Shown here one piece after another: positions 33,337 to 44,217 of a stretch of 64,000 bases of DNA. A program made the translations under genes and the position numbers. Positions within the stretch are counted from its first letter, which is position 1, and every line of letters begins with the position of its first letter. The notes below the pieces were generated by a model. It had not been told where the DNA came from, did no database searches, and saw nothing but the letters and a program-made list of their open reading frames with translations. Where the stretch lies: contig JAPXRI010000011.1 in the NCBI GenBank assembly GCA_033813635.1, positions 7,954 to 71,953 of the forward strand, written 5' to 3'. The DNA comes from JAPXRI01 sp033813635 (GTDB lineage: Bacteria; Bacillota; Clostridia; Oscillospirales; QAMX01).

Positions 33337-34992
33337 ATGAAACTTACCGGAGCGCGGATCATTGTCGAAACGCTGATAGAACAGGGGTGCGATACGGTAT
33401 TCGGCTATCCCGGAGGCTATGTCCTCAACGTTTACGACGAGCTCTACCGGCAAAGGGATAGGATTACACATATCCTGTCCGCGCATGAACAGGGAGCGGC
33501 GCACGCAGCGGACGGTTACGCTCGCGCGTCGGGAAAGGTCTGCGCCGTACTGGCCACCTCCGGGCCGGGAGCTACAAACCTCGTCACGGGCATTGCCACC
33601 GCATATCTCGATTCGTCGCCGGTGGTCGCGATCACTGGGAACGTCGCCTCCCAGATGCTCGGGCGGGACAGTTTCCAGGAGGTAGACACGATGGGGGTCA
33701 CAATGCCGGTGACGAAGCATAATTACATCGTCAAGGACGTGTACTCGCTCGCGGATACAATAAGGGAAGCGTTTATGATAGCAAAATCAGGCCGCCCTGG
33801 ACCGGTGCTCGTCGATATCCCCAAGGACATTCAGATAGCCGAGTGCGAATTCACGCCGGAGAGCCCCATCCGGCCCGCTCCGCTCCGGGAACCGTCCGGC
33901 GCGGAAATCGAAAAGGCAGCGGAGCTGATATCGACGGCAAAAAAGCCGTATATCTACTGCGGCGGCGGAGCCGTGAGCTCGGGAGCGGGAAACGAGATTG
34001 CGGAGCTTGCCGACCGGATTGATTCGCCGATAGGCTTCAGCATGATGGGGCTGACCGCCGTCCCCTTTGATAATCCCCACGCGCTCGGCATGGCCGGAAT
34101 GCACGGCAGATACGCCTCAACAAAAGCGAAATCGGAGGCTGATCTGATCATCGCCGTAGGCGTACGCTTCAGCGACAGGGCTACCGGCAACAAACAGCGC
34201 TACACGAAAAACGCGCGCATCATCCACATCGACATCGACCCCGCGGAGATCGACAAGAACATTCCCGTTTTCGGCATAGTCGGCGACGTGAAGAAAACGC
34301 TGGCAAGGCTCCTTGAAATATTGAAGCCCCAGACTCATCCGGAATGGCAAAAGCAAATCGAAGAGATGCGCCGCGAAGAGGACTCCTTCCGGCCGGCGGG
34401 TGATTTTCATCCCAAGAGTATTTTCGATAAGGTATCGGAGTTTACCGATAAGGACACGGTGGTCGCAACAGATGTCGGACAGCACCAGATGTGGGCCGCG
34501 CAGTATTGCAGGTTTTACCGCCCGCGGACGTTTTTGACCTCCGGCGGCCTCGGCACGATGGGTTTCGGCATGGGCGCGGCCATCGGCGGTTGCATTGCCT
34601 CCTGCAAAAAACGGACGGTGCTGTTCACCGGGGACGGCAGCTTCGGCATGAACCTAAACGAGCTCGCGACGGCTGTATCACAGCAGCTTCCGCTGGTGGT
34701 TGTAATCTTCAACAACGGTGTCCTCGGCATGGTGAGGCAATGGCAGACGATGTTCTACGAGAAACGCTATTCCAACACGACTCTTGAAAGAAAGACCGAT
34801 TTCGTCAAGCTGGCCGAGGCCTTCGGCGCCCGCGGATATCGTGCGAGGAATATCTCCGAGCTTGATTCCGCGCTGGAAGCTGCATTCTCGGAAGCCTCGC
34901 CGGCGGTTGTCGACTGCCTTATCGACCCGGACGAAAGAGTGCTGCCGATGATTCCTCCCGGCGGATCCATAGACGACATTATCGTCAAATAA
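33337..34992 (+). CDS. ilvB: Acetolactate synthase large subunit
   Basis: A 551-residue thiamine-diphosphate enzyme making acetolactate (valine/leucine) and acetohydroxybutyrate (isoleucine). The catalytic Glu is in HEQGAAHAADGYAR, the FAD-binding middle domain is present, and the ThDP motif is GDGSFGMNLNELATA...NNG. ATG at 33337 follows AAAGGAGGAG. First structural gene of the ilv-leu operon, after the attenuator; the small subunit follows 13 bases later. Confidence 0.96.
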   Translation: MKLTGARIIVETLIEQGCDTVFGYPGGYVLNVYDELYRQRDRITHILSAHEQGAAHAADGYARASGKVCAVLATSGPGATNLVTGIATAYLDSSPVVAITGNVASQMLGRDSFQEVDTMGVTMPVTKHNYIVKDVYSLADTIREAFMIAKSGRPGPVLVDIPKDIQIAECEFTPESPIRPAPLREPSGAEIEKAAELISTAKKPYIYCGGGAVSSGAGNEIAELADRIDSPIGFSMMGLTAVPFDNPHALGMAGMHGRYASTKAKSEADLIIAVGVRFSDRATGNKQRYTKNARIIHIDIDPAEIDKNIPVFGIVGDVKKTLARLLEILKPQTHPEWQKQIEEMRREEDSFRPAGDFHPKSIFDKVSEFTDKDTVVATDVGQHQMWAAQYCRFYRPRTFLTSGGLGTMGFGMGAAIGGCIASCKKRTVLFTGDGSFGMNLNELATAVSQQLPLVVVIFNNGVLGMVRQWQTMFYEKRYSNTTLERKTDFVKLAEAFGARGYRARNISELDSALEAAFSEASPAVVDCLIDPDERVLPMIPPGGSIDDIIVK

Positions 34993-35005
34993 GGGGGAAC
35001 CGCGT

Positions 35006-35503
35006 ATGAAAGACGGACAGTTTATTTTAAGTGTGCTTGTCGCCAACCGTTTTGGCGTACTGACAAGGGTCTCAGGCCTCTTTTCAAGGCGTGGCTACAA
35101 TATAGACAGTTTAAACGTCGGCGAGACGGAGGAGCCGCGTTTTTCAAGAATGACGATCATCGTCACCGGCGACGACTATATAAAGTCGCAGATAGTCAAG
35201 CAGCTCGCGAAGCTGCATGACGTGGTCAAGGTCGAGCTGATGCCCTCGGACGAAACGGTTCTGCGGGAGCATCTGTTGATTAAAATAAGGCTTTCGCGTG
35301 AGACGAGAGCCGAGATAAACGATTCGGTCAACGTCTTCCGGGGCAAGGTTGTGGATCTGAACGCCGATTCCATGACCGTCGAAATCACCGGAGAGCCAGG
35401 AAAGCTCGACGGTTTTATCGAAATTGCGAAGAACTACGGAATCATTGAGATGTGCCGCGCCGGCGCGCTCGCGGTAAAACGCGGACCTGGCGGGTTGCTC
35501 TAA
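35006..35503 (+). CDS. ilvN: Acetolactate synthase small subunit
   Basis: A 165-residue regulatory subunit with an N-terminal ACT domain (SVLVANRFGVLTRVSGLFSRRGYNIDSLNVG) that binds valine for feedback inhibition, and the C-terminal domain (ELMPSDETVLREHLLIKIRLS). It activates IlvB. GGGGGAA precedes the ATG at 35006. Confidence 0.96.
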   Translation: MKDGQFILSVLVANRFGVLTRVSGLFSRRGYNIDSLNVGETEEPRFSRMTIIVTGDDYIKSQIVKQLAKLHDVVKVELMPSDETVLREHLLIKIRLSRETRAEINDSVNVFRGKVVDLNADSMTVEITGEPGKLDGFIEIAKNYGIIEMCRAGALAVKRGPGGLL

Positions 35504-35526
35504 TAAATTTAAAAGGAGAAATCAAA

Positions 35527-36522
35527 ATGGCTGTTATGTACTACGAAAAGGACTGCGATCTCAAAAATCTCGAGGGCAAGACCGTCGCCGTGATTGGCTA
35601 CGGCAGCCAGGGCCACGCCCACGCGCAAAATCTGCATGAAAGCGGCGTCAATGTTATCGTCGGGCTGTACGAGGGTTCAAAGTCGGCGGAAAAGGCGCGG
35701 GCCGACGGATTGACGGTTATGACGACGCCGGAGGCCGTCAAGCGCGCCGACGTCACAATGATTCTGGTCAACGACGAAAAGCAGGCTAAGCTTTACCGTG
35801 AGGATATCGCTCCGTACCTTAAAAAAGGCTCGGCACTCGCCTTCGCGCACGGTTTCAACATCCATTTCAACCAGATTGTCCCGTCGCCCGACGTCGATGT
35901 GATAATGATTGCGCCGAAAGGCCCCGGGCACACCGTGCGCAGCCAGTACCGGGAGGGCAAGGGCGTACCGTGCCTGATCGCCGTCTACCAGGATGCGACC
36001 GGCAAGGCAAAGGATATAGCTCTCGCCTACGCGCTCGGCATCGGCGGCGCGAGAGCAGGCATCCTTGAGACGACGTTTAAGGAGGAGACGGAGACGGATC
36101 TCTTCGGCGAGCAGGCCGTCCTCTGCGGCGGTGTGACAGCGCTGATGCGCGCCGGCTTCGATACACTGGTCGAGGCGGGCTACCAGCCCGAGAGCGCGTA
36201 TTTCGAATGCATTCACGAGATGAAGCTGATAATCGACCTCGTCGTCTCGGGCGGCATGTCCTTCATGCGTTATTCGATCAGCGACACCGCGGAATACGGC
36301 GACTATGTCACCGGGAAACGCCTGATCACCGATGAGACAAGAAAGGAAATGAAAAAGATTTTAAGTGAGATTCAGAGCGGCGAATTCGCGACAAAATGGA
36401 TTCTCGAGAACGCCGCAAACCGCCCGTCGTTCCTCGCGATGCGCAGAAAAGAGAGCGAGCACCTCTCCGAAAAAGTGGGCGAGGAGCTCCGCGAAAAGAT
36501 GAGCTGGCAGAAAAAGAACTAA
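35527..36522 (+). CDS. ilvC: Ketol-acid reductoisomerase (class I)
   Basis: A 331-residue KARI converting acetolactate to dihydroxyisovalerate. The Rossmann motif is GYGSQG (residues 24-29), and the catalytic His/Glu/Asp segments AFAHGFNIHF, APKGPGHTVR and ETDLFGEQ are conserved. The cofactor loop reads GLYEGSKS (46-53); many NADPH enzymes have Arg where Tyr48 stands, so coenzyme preference is uncertain. The frame opens at 35452, but ATG at 35527 follows AAAAGGAGAA and fits the family. Confidence 0.96.
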   Translation: MAVMYYEKDCDLKNLEGKTVAVIGYGSQGHAHAQNLHESGVNVIVGLYEGSKSAEKARADGLTVMTTPEAVKRADVTMILVNDEKQAKLYREDIAPYLKKGSALAFAHGFNIHFNQIVPSPDVDVIMIAPKGPGHTVRSQYREGKGVPCLIAVYQDATGKAKDIALAYALGIGGARAGILETTFKEETETDLFGEQAVLCGGVTALMRAGFDTLVEAGYQPESAYFECIHEMKLIIDLVVSGGMSFMRYSISDTAEYGDYVTGKRLITDETRKEMKKILSEIQSGEFATKWILENAANRPSFLAMRRKESEHLSEKVGEELREKMSWQKKN

Positions 36523-36552
36523 AACAACCCGATCTGTTAAGGAGGAAGAGCC

Positions 36553-38202
36553 GTGAACAGCGACAGCATCAAAAAAGGCGCAGAGCGCGCGCCTCACCGC
36601 GCGCTGCTGAAAGCGCTCGGGATGACGGACAATGAGATAGAAAGGCCTTTGATCGGCGTCGTCAATTCGTACAACGAGATTGTTCCGGGGCATATTCACC
36701 TAAACAACATCGCCCGTGCGGTCAAGGACGGGATCCTGTCGGCAGGCGGCACGCCCGCGGAATTCAACGTGATCGGCGTCTGCGACGGCATCGCGATGGG
36801 CCACGAGGGTATGAAATACTCTTTGGCGTCTCGCGAGCTTATCGCGGACAGCATCGAATGCATGGCACGGGCTCACCGCTTCGACGCCCTGGTTTTTATC
36901 CCGAACTGCGATAAAATCGTTCCGGGCATGCTGATGGCCGCCGCCAGGCTTAATCTGCCGTCGATTTTTATCTCTGGCGGACCGATGCTCTCGCTGAACG
37001 GGCTCGATTTAAACAGCACTTTCGAAGCGGTCGGCGCTTTTAAAAGCGGAAGGATAACAAAAGCGGAGCTTTCGGAGATTGAAGAGGCCTGCTGCCCGGG
37101 CTGCGGCTCGTGCTCGGGCATGTTCACCGCAAATTCGATGAACTGCCTCTGCGAGGCGCTGGGCATGGCGCTCCCCGGCAACGGTACTATCCCCGCGGTC
37201 TACGCCGCCCGGATAAGGCTCGCCAAGGCCGCCGGCGCCAAGGTTATGGAGGCTCTGCGCAGAGACATCAGACCGCGGGATATTCTGACGGAAAAGGCGT
37301 TCAAAAACGCACTCGCCCTTGACATGGCGCTCGGCTGCTCTACAAATTCCGTGCTGCACCTTATGGCGATCGCCAACGAAGCCGGAGTCCCGCTTGATTT
37401 GGCTCTTGTCAACGAGATCAGCGCGGCAACGCCGAACCTCTGCCGTCTGGCTCCCGCTGGTCCGCACCACGTTCAGGATTTGAACGAGGCCGGAGGTGTA
37501 TACAAGGTGCTCTCTGAGCTTTACAAGGGGGCGCTGATTGACGAGGGTGCGGTTACCGTGACCGGCAATACTCTGGGCGAAAATCTGAAAAGTCTCAGCC
37601 CGCGCTCGGTTGATAACGGCGTTGTGCGCCCCCTAGAAAATCCGTATTCGGAGACCGGTGGGATCGCTGTTCTGTTCGGAAGCCTCGCGCCGGACGGCGC
37701 TGTCGTTAAGAAAAGCGCCGTCGCGCCGGAGATGCTCGTTTCGAGATGCCGAGCAAGGGTGTTCGACGGCGAAGAGGAGGCGATCGCCGCGATTTATGGT
37801 GGAGATATAAAGCCGGGCGACGCGGTCGTTATCCGCTACGAGGGGCCGTCGGGCGGACCCGGGATGCGCGAGATGCTCTCCCCCACCTCCGCCATCGCCG
37901 GCATGGGCCTGGATAAAACGGTGGCGCTGATCACCGACGGGCGCTTTTCGGGCGCCACAAGAGGCGCCGCAATCGGCCATGTCTCGCCAGAAGCCTCGAA
38001 AGCCGGCCCGATCGCCTATGTGCGCGACGGCGATACCGTTTTGATTGACATCCCAAACCGAAGAATTGACCTGCTGGTGACAGAAGAGGTGCTTTCTGAG
38101 AGAAAACGTGATATAATGATAAAAGTTAAAAAGAATCTCAGCGGTTATATCGCGAGATACGCCCGTCTGGTTTCATCAGCCGACAAGGGCGCAATCATAT
38201 AA
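36553..38202 (+). CDS. ilvD: Dihydroxy-acid dehydratase
   Basis: A 549-residue IlvD/Edd-family enzyme that dehydrates dihydroxy acids to 2-keto acids for valine and isoleucine. Iron-sulphur cysteines are in FIPNCDKIVPGMLMAAARLN and CCPGCGSCSGMFTANSMNCL; GRFSGATRGAAIGHVSPEA is the conserved C-terminal motif. GTG start at 36553 after GGAGGAAG. It is followed by leuA after 19 bases. Confidence 0.96.
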   Translation: MNSDSIKKGAERAPHRALLKALGMTDNEIERPLIGVVNSYNEIVPGHIHLNNIARAVKDGILSAGGTPAEFNVIGVCDGIAMGHEGMKYSLASRELIADSIECMARAHRFDALVFIPNCDKIVPGMLMAAARLNLPSIFISGGPMLSLNGLDLNSTFEAVGAFKSGRITKAELSEIEEACCPGCGSCSGMFTANSMNCLCEALGMALPGNGTIPAVYAARIRLAKAAGAKVMEALRRDIRPRDILTEKAFKNALALDMALGCSTNSVLHLMAIANEAGVPLDLALVNEISAATPNLCRLAPAGPHHVQDLNEAGGVYKVLSELYKGALIDEGAVTVTGNTLGENLKSLSPRSVDNGVVRPLENPYSETGGIAVLFGSLAPDGAVVKKSAVAPEMLVSRCRARVFDGEEEAIAAIYGGDIKPGDAVVIRYEGPSGGPGMREMLSPTSAIAGMGLDKTVALITDGRFSGATRGAAIGHVSPEASKAGPIAYVRDGDTVLIDIPNRRIDLLVTEEVLSERKRDIMIKVKKNLSGYIARYARLVSSADKGAII

Positions 38203-38221
38203 ACAGAAAATGGAGATTGTT

Positions 38222-39730
<1,509 letters not shown>

Positions 39731-39746
39731 AAAGGAGCGCACCGCC

Positions 39747-41321
39747 TTGAGCAATGAGACAAAAAAGAAAATTGAGCTTCTGGACTCCACAATGCGGGAC
39801 GGCGCTCAAGCCGAGGGCATATCGTTTTCGGTAAACGACAAGCTTAACATTCTCCGCACGCTCGACGCGTTCGGTATTGACTATATCGAAGCCGGAAATC
39901 CCGGTTCAAACCCTAAAGACCTGGAATTTTTCAAAGCAGCGGCCGGTGTTGAATTAAAAAACGCAAAGCTCTGCGCGTTCGGAAGCACCTGTCGCAAAGC
40001 CGTGCATCCTAAGGAAGACGAAGGCCTTGCGTCGCTTCTCGCCGCGCAGACACCTGTCGTCTCAATATTCGGCAAAGCCTCCTCCCTGCATGTGTCCGAA
40101 ATTCTGAGAATATCAAAAAATGATAACTTAATTATCGTAAGGGACTCCGTGGCGTACCTTAAATCCGCCGGAAAGACGGTGTTTTTCGACGCCGAACATT
40201 TTTTCGACGGGTATAAGACCGACCCGGATTACGCCATGGCTGTGCTGCGGGCCGCCGTCAGCGGCGGCGCCGATAGACTCGTCCTCTGCGACACCAACGG
40301 TGGCTCAATGCCGACGGAGATCGCCGACATCACTAAATCGGTCTGTGAAGCCCTGCCCGGACAGAAGATCGGTATCCACTGCCACAACGACTCCGGCTGC
40401 GCGGTCGCGAACTCCATGCTGGCGGTGGTTGCCGGAGCCGTTCAGGTTCAGGGCACGTTCAACGGCATCGGCGAGCGCTGCGGAAACGCGGATTTGAGCG
40501 TACTTCTGCCGAATCTGAAGCTGAAATACGGCTACGACTGCGGCGGAGAACTCTATATGCTGTTCGATGTCGCAAGGAAAATCGCGGAGATCTCAAACGT
40601 ATCGATAGAAAACAACCGGCCGTATACCGGCACAAGTGCGTTCGCGCACAAAGCAGGCATGCATATCGACGGCGTTTTAAAGCTCCCCTTCTCCTTTGAG
40701 CATATCGACCCCGAGCTGGTCGGCAACAAAAGGCGTTTTCTGCTCTCCGAGGTCGCCGGGCGCAGCACGGTTTTGTCAAAGATTCACAGCATCGCTCCCG
40801 AGCTTAATAAGGATTCGCCGAAGACCGCCGAAATCCTCGACCGCTTAAAGGAGCTTGAATATCAGGGCTACCACTTCGAGGCGGCCGACGCGAGCTTTGA
40901 ACTTATGGTTAAAAAGACCCTCGGAACCTACTCGCCCCACTTCAAGCTCGTGCTCTATAAGACCATGGGTGAGTTTCCAGTCCCTGAGGGCGGGATGCCC
41001 GCCTCCGCCAGTATCAAGGTCGAGGTCAACGGTCGGGAGGAGATGACTGCCGCCCTCGGAAACGGCCCGGTCAACGCGCTTGACATTGCGCTTAGAAAAG
41101 CACTGACTGTTTTTTACCCGCAGATCGCGGAGACACAGCTGACCGACTACAAAGTCCGCGTTCTTGAGCAAAACAGCTCGACTGACGCGCGCGTGCGCGT
41201 TTTGATAGAGACCTCAGACGATAAAAACACTTGGACTACGGTCGGTGTTTCAAACGATATCCTCGAGGCGAGCCTGATTGCACTTGTGGACTCCCTCGAG
41301 TACAAGCTCTCACAAAGTTAA
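39747..41321 (+). CDS. cimA: Citramalate synthase (CimA type)
   Basis: A 524-residue LeuA relative of the CimA subfamily. IELLDSTMRDGAQAEGISFSV and YIEAGNPGSNPKDLEFF are characteristic, with HCHNDSGCAVANSML as the metal site and a C-terminal regulatory domain. It condenses acetyl-CoA and pyruvate to citramalate, which LeuC/LeuD and LeuB turn into 2-oxobutyrate for isoleucine without threonine deaminase. TTG start at 39747, nine bases after AAAGGAG. Cotranscription with leuCDB supports this role. Confidence 0.88.
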   Translation: MSNETKKKIELLDSTMRDGAQAEGISFSVNDKLNILRTLDAFGIDYIEAGNPGSNPKDLEFFKAAAGVELKNAKLCAFGSTCRKAVHPKEDEGLASLLAAQTPVVSIFGKASSLHVSEILRISKNDNLIIVRDSVAYLKSAGKTVFFDAEHFFDGYKTDPDYAMAVLRAAVSGGADRLVLCDTNGGSMPTEIADITKSVCEALPGQKIGIHCHNDSGCAVANSMLAVVAGAVQVQGTFNGIGERCGNADLSVLLPNLKLKYGYDCGGELYMLFDVARKIAEISNVSIENNRPYTGTSAFAHKAGMHIDGVLKLPFSFEHIDPELVGNKRRFLLSEVAGRSTVLSKIHSIAPELNKDSPKTAEILDRLKELEYQGYHFEAADASFELMVKKTLGTYSPHFKLVLYKTMGEFPVPEGGMPASASIKVEVNGREEMTAALGNGPVNALDIALRKALTVFYPQIAETQLTDYKVRVLEQNSSTDARVRVLIETSDDKNTWTTVGVSNDILEASLIALVDSLEYKLSQS

Positions 41322-41336
41322 AACGGAGGGAAAGCG

Positions 41337-42599
41337 ATGCCTATGACAATGACGCAGAAGATTCTCGCCCGCCACGCCGGTTTATCGTCCGTCTCCGCCG
41401 GTCAGCTCATCCTCGCGGATGTCGATCTTGTCCTCGGAAACGATATCACCGCCCCGGTCGCGGTCAATGAGTTTTCAAGGCTCGGCCTGAAAAACGTTTT
41501 CGACAAGAGCAAAATCGCGATGGTGATGGACCACTTCGTACCTAACAAAGACATCAAAGCGGCGGAACAGTGCAAGAAATGCCGCGAGTTCGCGTCTGAA
41601 AAGCAGATTGAGCACTTTTACGACTGCGGCGAGATGGGCGTCGAGCACGCGCTGCTCCCTGAAAAGGGTCTCGTCACCGCTGGCGACGCTGTCGTCGGAG
41701 CCGACTCCCACACCTGCACCTACGGCGCTCTCGGCGCGTTCTCAACCGGCGTCGGTTCGACCGATATGGCGGTCGCAATGGCGACTGGCAAGGCCTGGTT
41801 CCGGGTTCCTTCGGCTATACACTTCCGTTTAAAAGGCGCGCTCGGACGCTATGTGACCGGGAAGGACGTTATATTGCACATCATCGGAAAAATCGGCGTA
41901 GACGGGGCGCTCTACAAATCGATGGAGTTCTCCGGTCCGGGTCTTTCATCCCTGACCGTCAGCGACAGACTCTGTATGGCCAACATGGCGATCGAAGCCG
42001 GCGCGAAAAACGGGATATTCGAGGTTGATGAAAAAACGCTGTCGTTTCTCTCCGAAGTCGACGCGAAAAAGCCTGAGGTTTTCAAGGCGGACGGCGACGC
42101 CGATTACGATCAGACATTCGAAATCGACCTTTCCGCTATCGGTCCGACGGTTGCGTTCCCCCACCTTCCCGAAAACTCGCGGACCTTTGATCAAATCGTC
42201 GATATCAAAATCGACCAGGTGGTAATCGGCTCCTGCACAAACGGAAGATATCAGGATCTCGCCCAGGCCGCCGAGATTTTAAAAGGCAGGCGCGTCGCTA
42301 AGGGCGTCCGCCTGATCGTTATCCCGGCGACGCAGGATATTTATCTGAAAGCGATGAATGACGGGCTTTTGAAGATTTTTGTCGAAGCCGGCGCGGCGGT
42401 CTCCACGCCGACCTGCGGCCCGTGCCTTGGCGGACACATGGGGATTCTCGCCGCCGGCGAGCGCGCAGTGGCGACGACGAACCGGAATTTCGTCGGCCGC
42501 ATGGGGCATCCGGAGTCCGAGGTCTACCTCGCCAGCCCCTACGTCGCCGCGGCCAGCGCCGTGACCGGAAAGCTCTCGCAGCCCTCCGAAATCCTGTAA
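41337..42599 (+). CDS. leuC: 3-Isopropylmalate dehydratase large subunit
   Basis: A 420-residue aconitase-family subunit of the bacterial two-subunit type. Cluster cysteines are in GSCTNGR and TCGPCLGGHMG, and DSHTCTYGALGAFSTGVGSTD is the active-site signature. It isomerises isopropylmalate and very likely citramalate in this operon. The shorter length (about 420 rather than 465) matches the HacA/LeuC2 subgroup. ATG at 41337 follows GGAGGG. Confidence 0.94.
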   Translation: MPMTMTQKILARHAGLSSVSAGQLILADVDLVLGNDITAPVAVNEFSRLGLKNVFDKSKIAMVMDHFVPNKDIKAAEQCKKCREFASEKQIEHFYDCGEMGVEHALLPEKGLVTAGDAVVGADSHTCTYGALGAFSTGVGSTDMAVAMATGKAWFRVPSAIHFRLKGALGRYVTGKDVILHIIGKIGVDGALYKSMEFSGPGLSSLTVSDRLCMANMAIEAGAKNGIFEVDEKTLSFLSEVDAKKPEVFKADGDADYDQTFEIDLSAIGPTVAFPHLPENSRTFDQIVDIKIDQVVIGSCTNGRYQDLAQAAEILKGRRVAKGVRLIVIPATQDIYLKAMNDGLLKIFVEAGAAVSTPTCGPCLGGHMGILAAGERAVATTNRNFVGRMGHPESEVYLASPYVAAASAVTGKLSQPSEIL

Positions 42600-42619
42600 A
42601 GCGGAAAGGAATGACAAAA

Positions 42620-43117
42620 ATGAACGCTCACGGAAAAGCTATTAAATACGGCGACAACGTCGATACCGACGTCATCATACCGGCGAGATATTTGAACACC
42701 ACCGATAAGAAAGAGCTCGCCTCACACTGTATGGAGGATATCGATAAAACCTTTATTTCCCGCGTTTCGTCGGGGGACGTCCTCGTCGCTGGCAAAAACT
42801 TCGGCTGCGGCTCTTCGCGGGAGCACGCGCCCATCGCGATCAAGGAGAGCGGCATCTCTCTCGTCGTCGCGAAAAGCTTTGCGAGGATTTTTTACCGGAA
42901 CGCGATCAACATCGGCCTGCCGATAGTCGAGTGTCCCGAGGCCGCGGAGGATATATCCGAGGGCGACAATATCGGAATGGATTTTGAACGCGGCGTGATA
43001 ACCAATTATACGAAAAACGAAACCTATCAAACGGAGCCCTTCCCCGAATTTATCAGAAACATCATTTCCGCGGGCGGGCTTGTGGAGGCGGCGAAAAAAG
43101 GTCTTCTGAACGAATAA
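42620..43117 (+). CDS. leuD: 3-Isopropylmalate dehydratase small subunit
   Basis: A 165-residue swivelling-domain subunit. YGDNVDTDVIIPARYL and NFGCGSSREHAPIA are the family signatures. ATG at 42620 is nine bases after AAAGGA; ATG at 42611 touches that site and is less likely. The short length pairs it with the 420-residue LeuC as the LeuC2/LeuD2 type. Confidence 0.94.
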   Translation: MNAHGKAIKYGDNVDTDVIIPARYLNTTDKKELASHCMEDIDKTFISRVSSGDVLVAGKNFGCGSSREHAPIAIKESGISLVVAKSFARIFYRNAINIGLPIVECPEAAEDISEGDNIGMDFERGVITNYTKNETYQTEPFPEFIRNIISAGGLVEAAKKGLLNE

Positions 43118-43151
43118 CCGTCTTTAAGCATATGAAAAGGAGGCAAACATC

Positions 43152-44201
43152 ATGAGGCTCAATCTCGCATTGGTCAAGGGCGACGGCATCGGTCCGGAAA
43201 TCGTGGACGCGGCGGTCAGGGTGCTTGACTGCGTCGCCGCCATATACAGACACGAGATCCGCTATACCGAACTGCTCGCCGGCGGCTGCGCAATCGACGA
43301 AACCGGCATACCTCTTCCGAAAGCTACGGTTGACAAATGCCGGATGAGCGACGCCGTGCTGTTAGGCGCGGTCGGCGGCCCGAAATGGGATACGCTCCCC
43401 GGCAATCTGCGCCCGGAAAAAGCGCTGCTCGGGCTCCGCAAAGCTCTTGAGGTCTATACGAATATCCGTCCGGCAAGGCTCTACCCCGCGCTCCGCGGCC
43501 GCTGTCCGCTCAAGCTCGCGGAAGATTTCGACATCCTCGTCCTCCGCGAACTGACCGGCGGCATGTACTTCGGCAAAAGCGGCAGACGCAACGGTCCGCT
43601 CGGTGTAGAGGCCTACGACACCGAGTGCTACAGCGAGACGGAGATTGAGCGGATTGGCAAAATAGCCTTTGAGACCGCGATGAAGCGGCGGAAAAAGCTC
43701 GTGAGCGTAGACAAGGCAAATGTCCTCGAAAGCTCGCGGCTCTGGCGCGAAGTTATGCACTCACTTTCGCAGAAATACACGGAAGTCGAGTACTCGGATA
43801 TGCTTGTTGACAACGCCGCGATGCAGCTGATTAAAAACCCCGCGCAGTTTGACGTCATCGTTACCTCCAATATGTTCGGCGACATCCTGACAGACGAAGC
43901 CTCCCAGCTGACCGGCTCGATCGGCATGCTCCCCTCAGCGTCTCTCGGCGACAGCAAGCGCGGGCTCTACGAGCCTATCCACGGTTCGGCGCCCGACATC
44001 GCGGGAAAGGGTATCGCAAACCCGATCGCGACAATACTTTCAGTCGCTATGATGCTGGATTACTCGTTTAACCTGACGGCTGAAGCGAGATGCATCGAGA
44101 CGGCTGTTGAAAAGACTCTTAACGAGGGCTTTCTGACCCCGGACCTCGGCGGACCCCTCGGAACAGACGAGATAACCGATAGAATCATTGAAAGATTATA
44201 G
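43152..44201 (+). CDS. leuB: 3-Isopropylmalate dehydrogenase
   Basis: A 349-residue NAD-dependent beta-decarboxylating dehydrogenase. GDGIGPEIV, RELTGGMYFG, the catalytic KANVLESSRLW, and DMLVDNAAMQL...GDILTDEAS...GSIGMLPSAS are intact, as is HGSAPDIAGKGIANP. It completes the leucine branch and probably serves methylmalate too. Last amino acid gene of the operon; the next gene's ribosome binding site starts three bases after its stop. Confidence 0.96.
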   Translation: MRLNLALVKGDGIGPEIVDAAVRVLDCVAAIYRHEIRYTELLAGGCAIDETGIPLPKATVDKCRMSDAVLLGAVGGPKWDTLPGNLRPEKALLGLRKALEVYTNIRPARLYPALRGRCPLKLAEDFDILVLRELTGGMYFGKSGRRNGPLGVEAYDTECYSETEIERIGKIAFETAMKRRKKLVSVDKANVLESSRLWREVMHSLSQKYTEVEYSDMLVDNAAMQLIKNPAQFDVIVTSNMFGDILTDEASQLTGSIGMLPSASLGDSKRGLYEPIHGSAPDIAGKGIANPIATILSVAMMLDYSFNLTAEARCIETAVEKTLNEGFLTPDLGGPLGTDEITDRIIERL

Positions 44202-44217
44202 CATGAGGTGATTGGCG

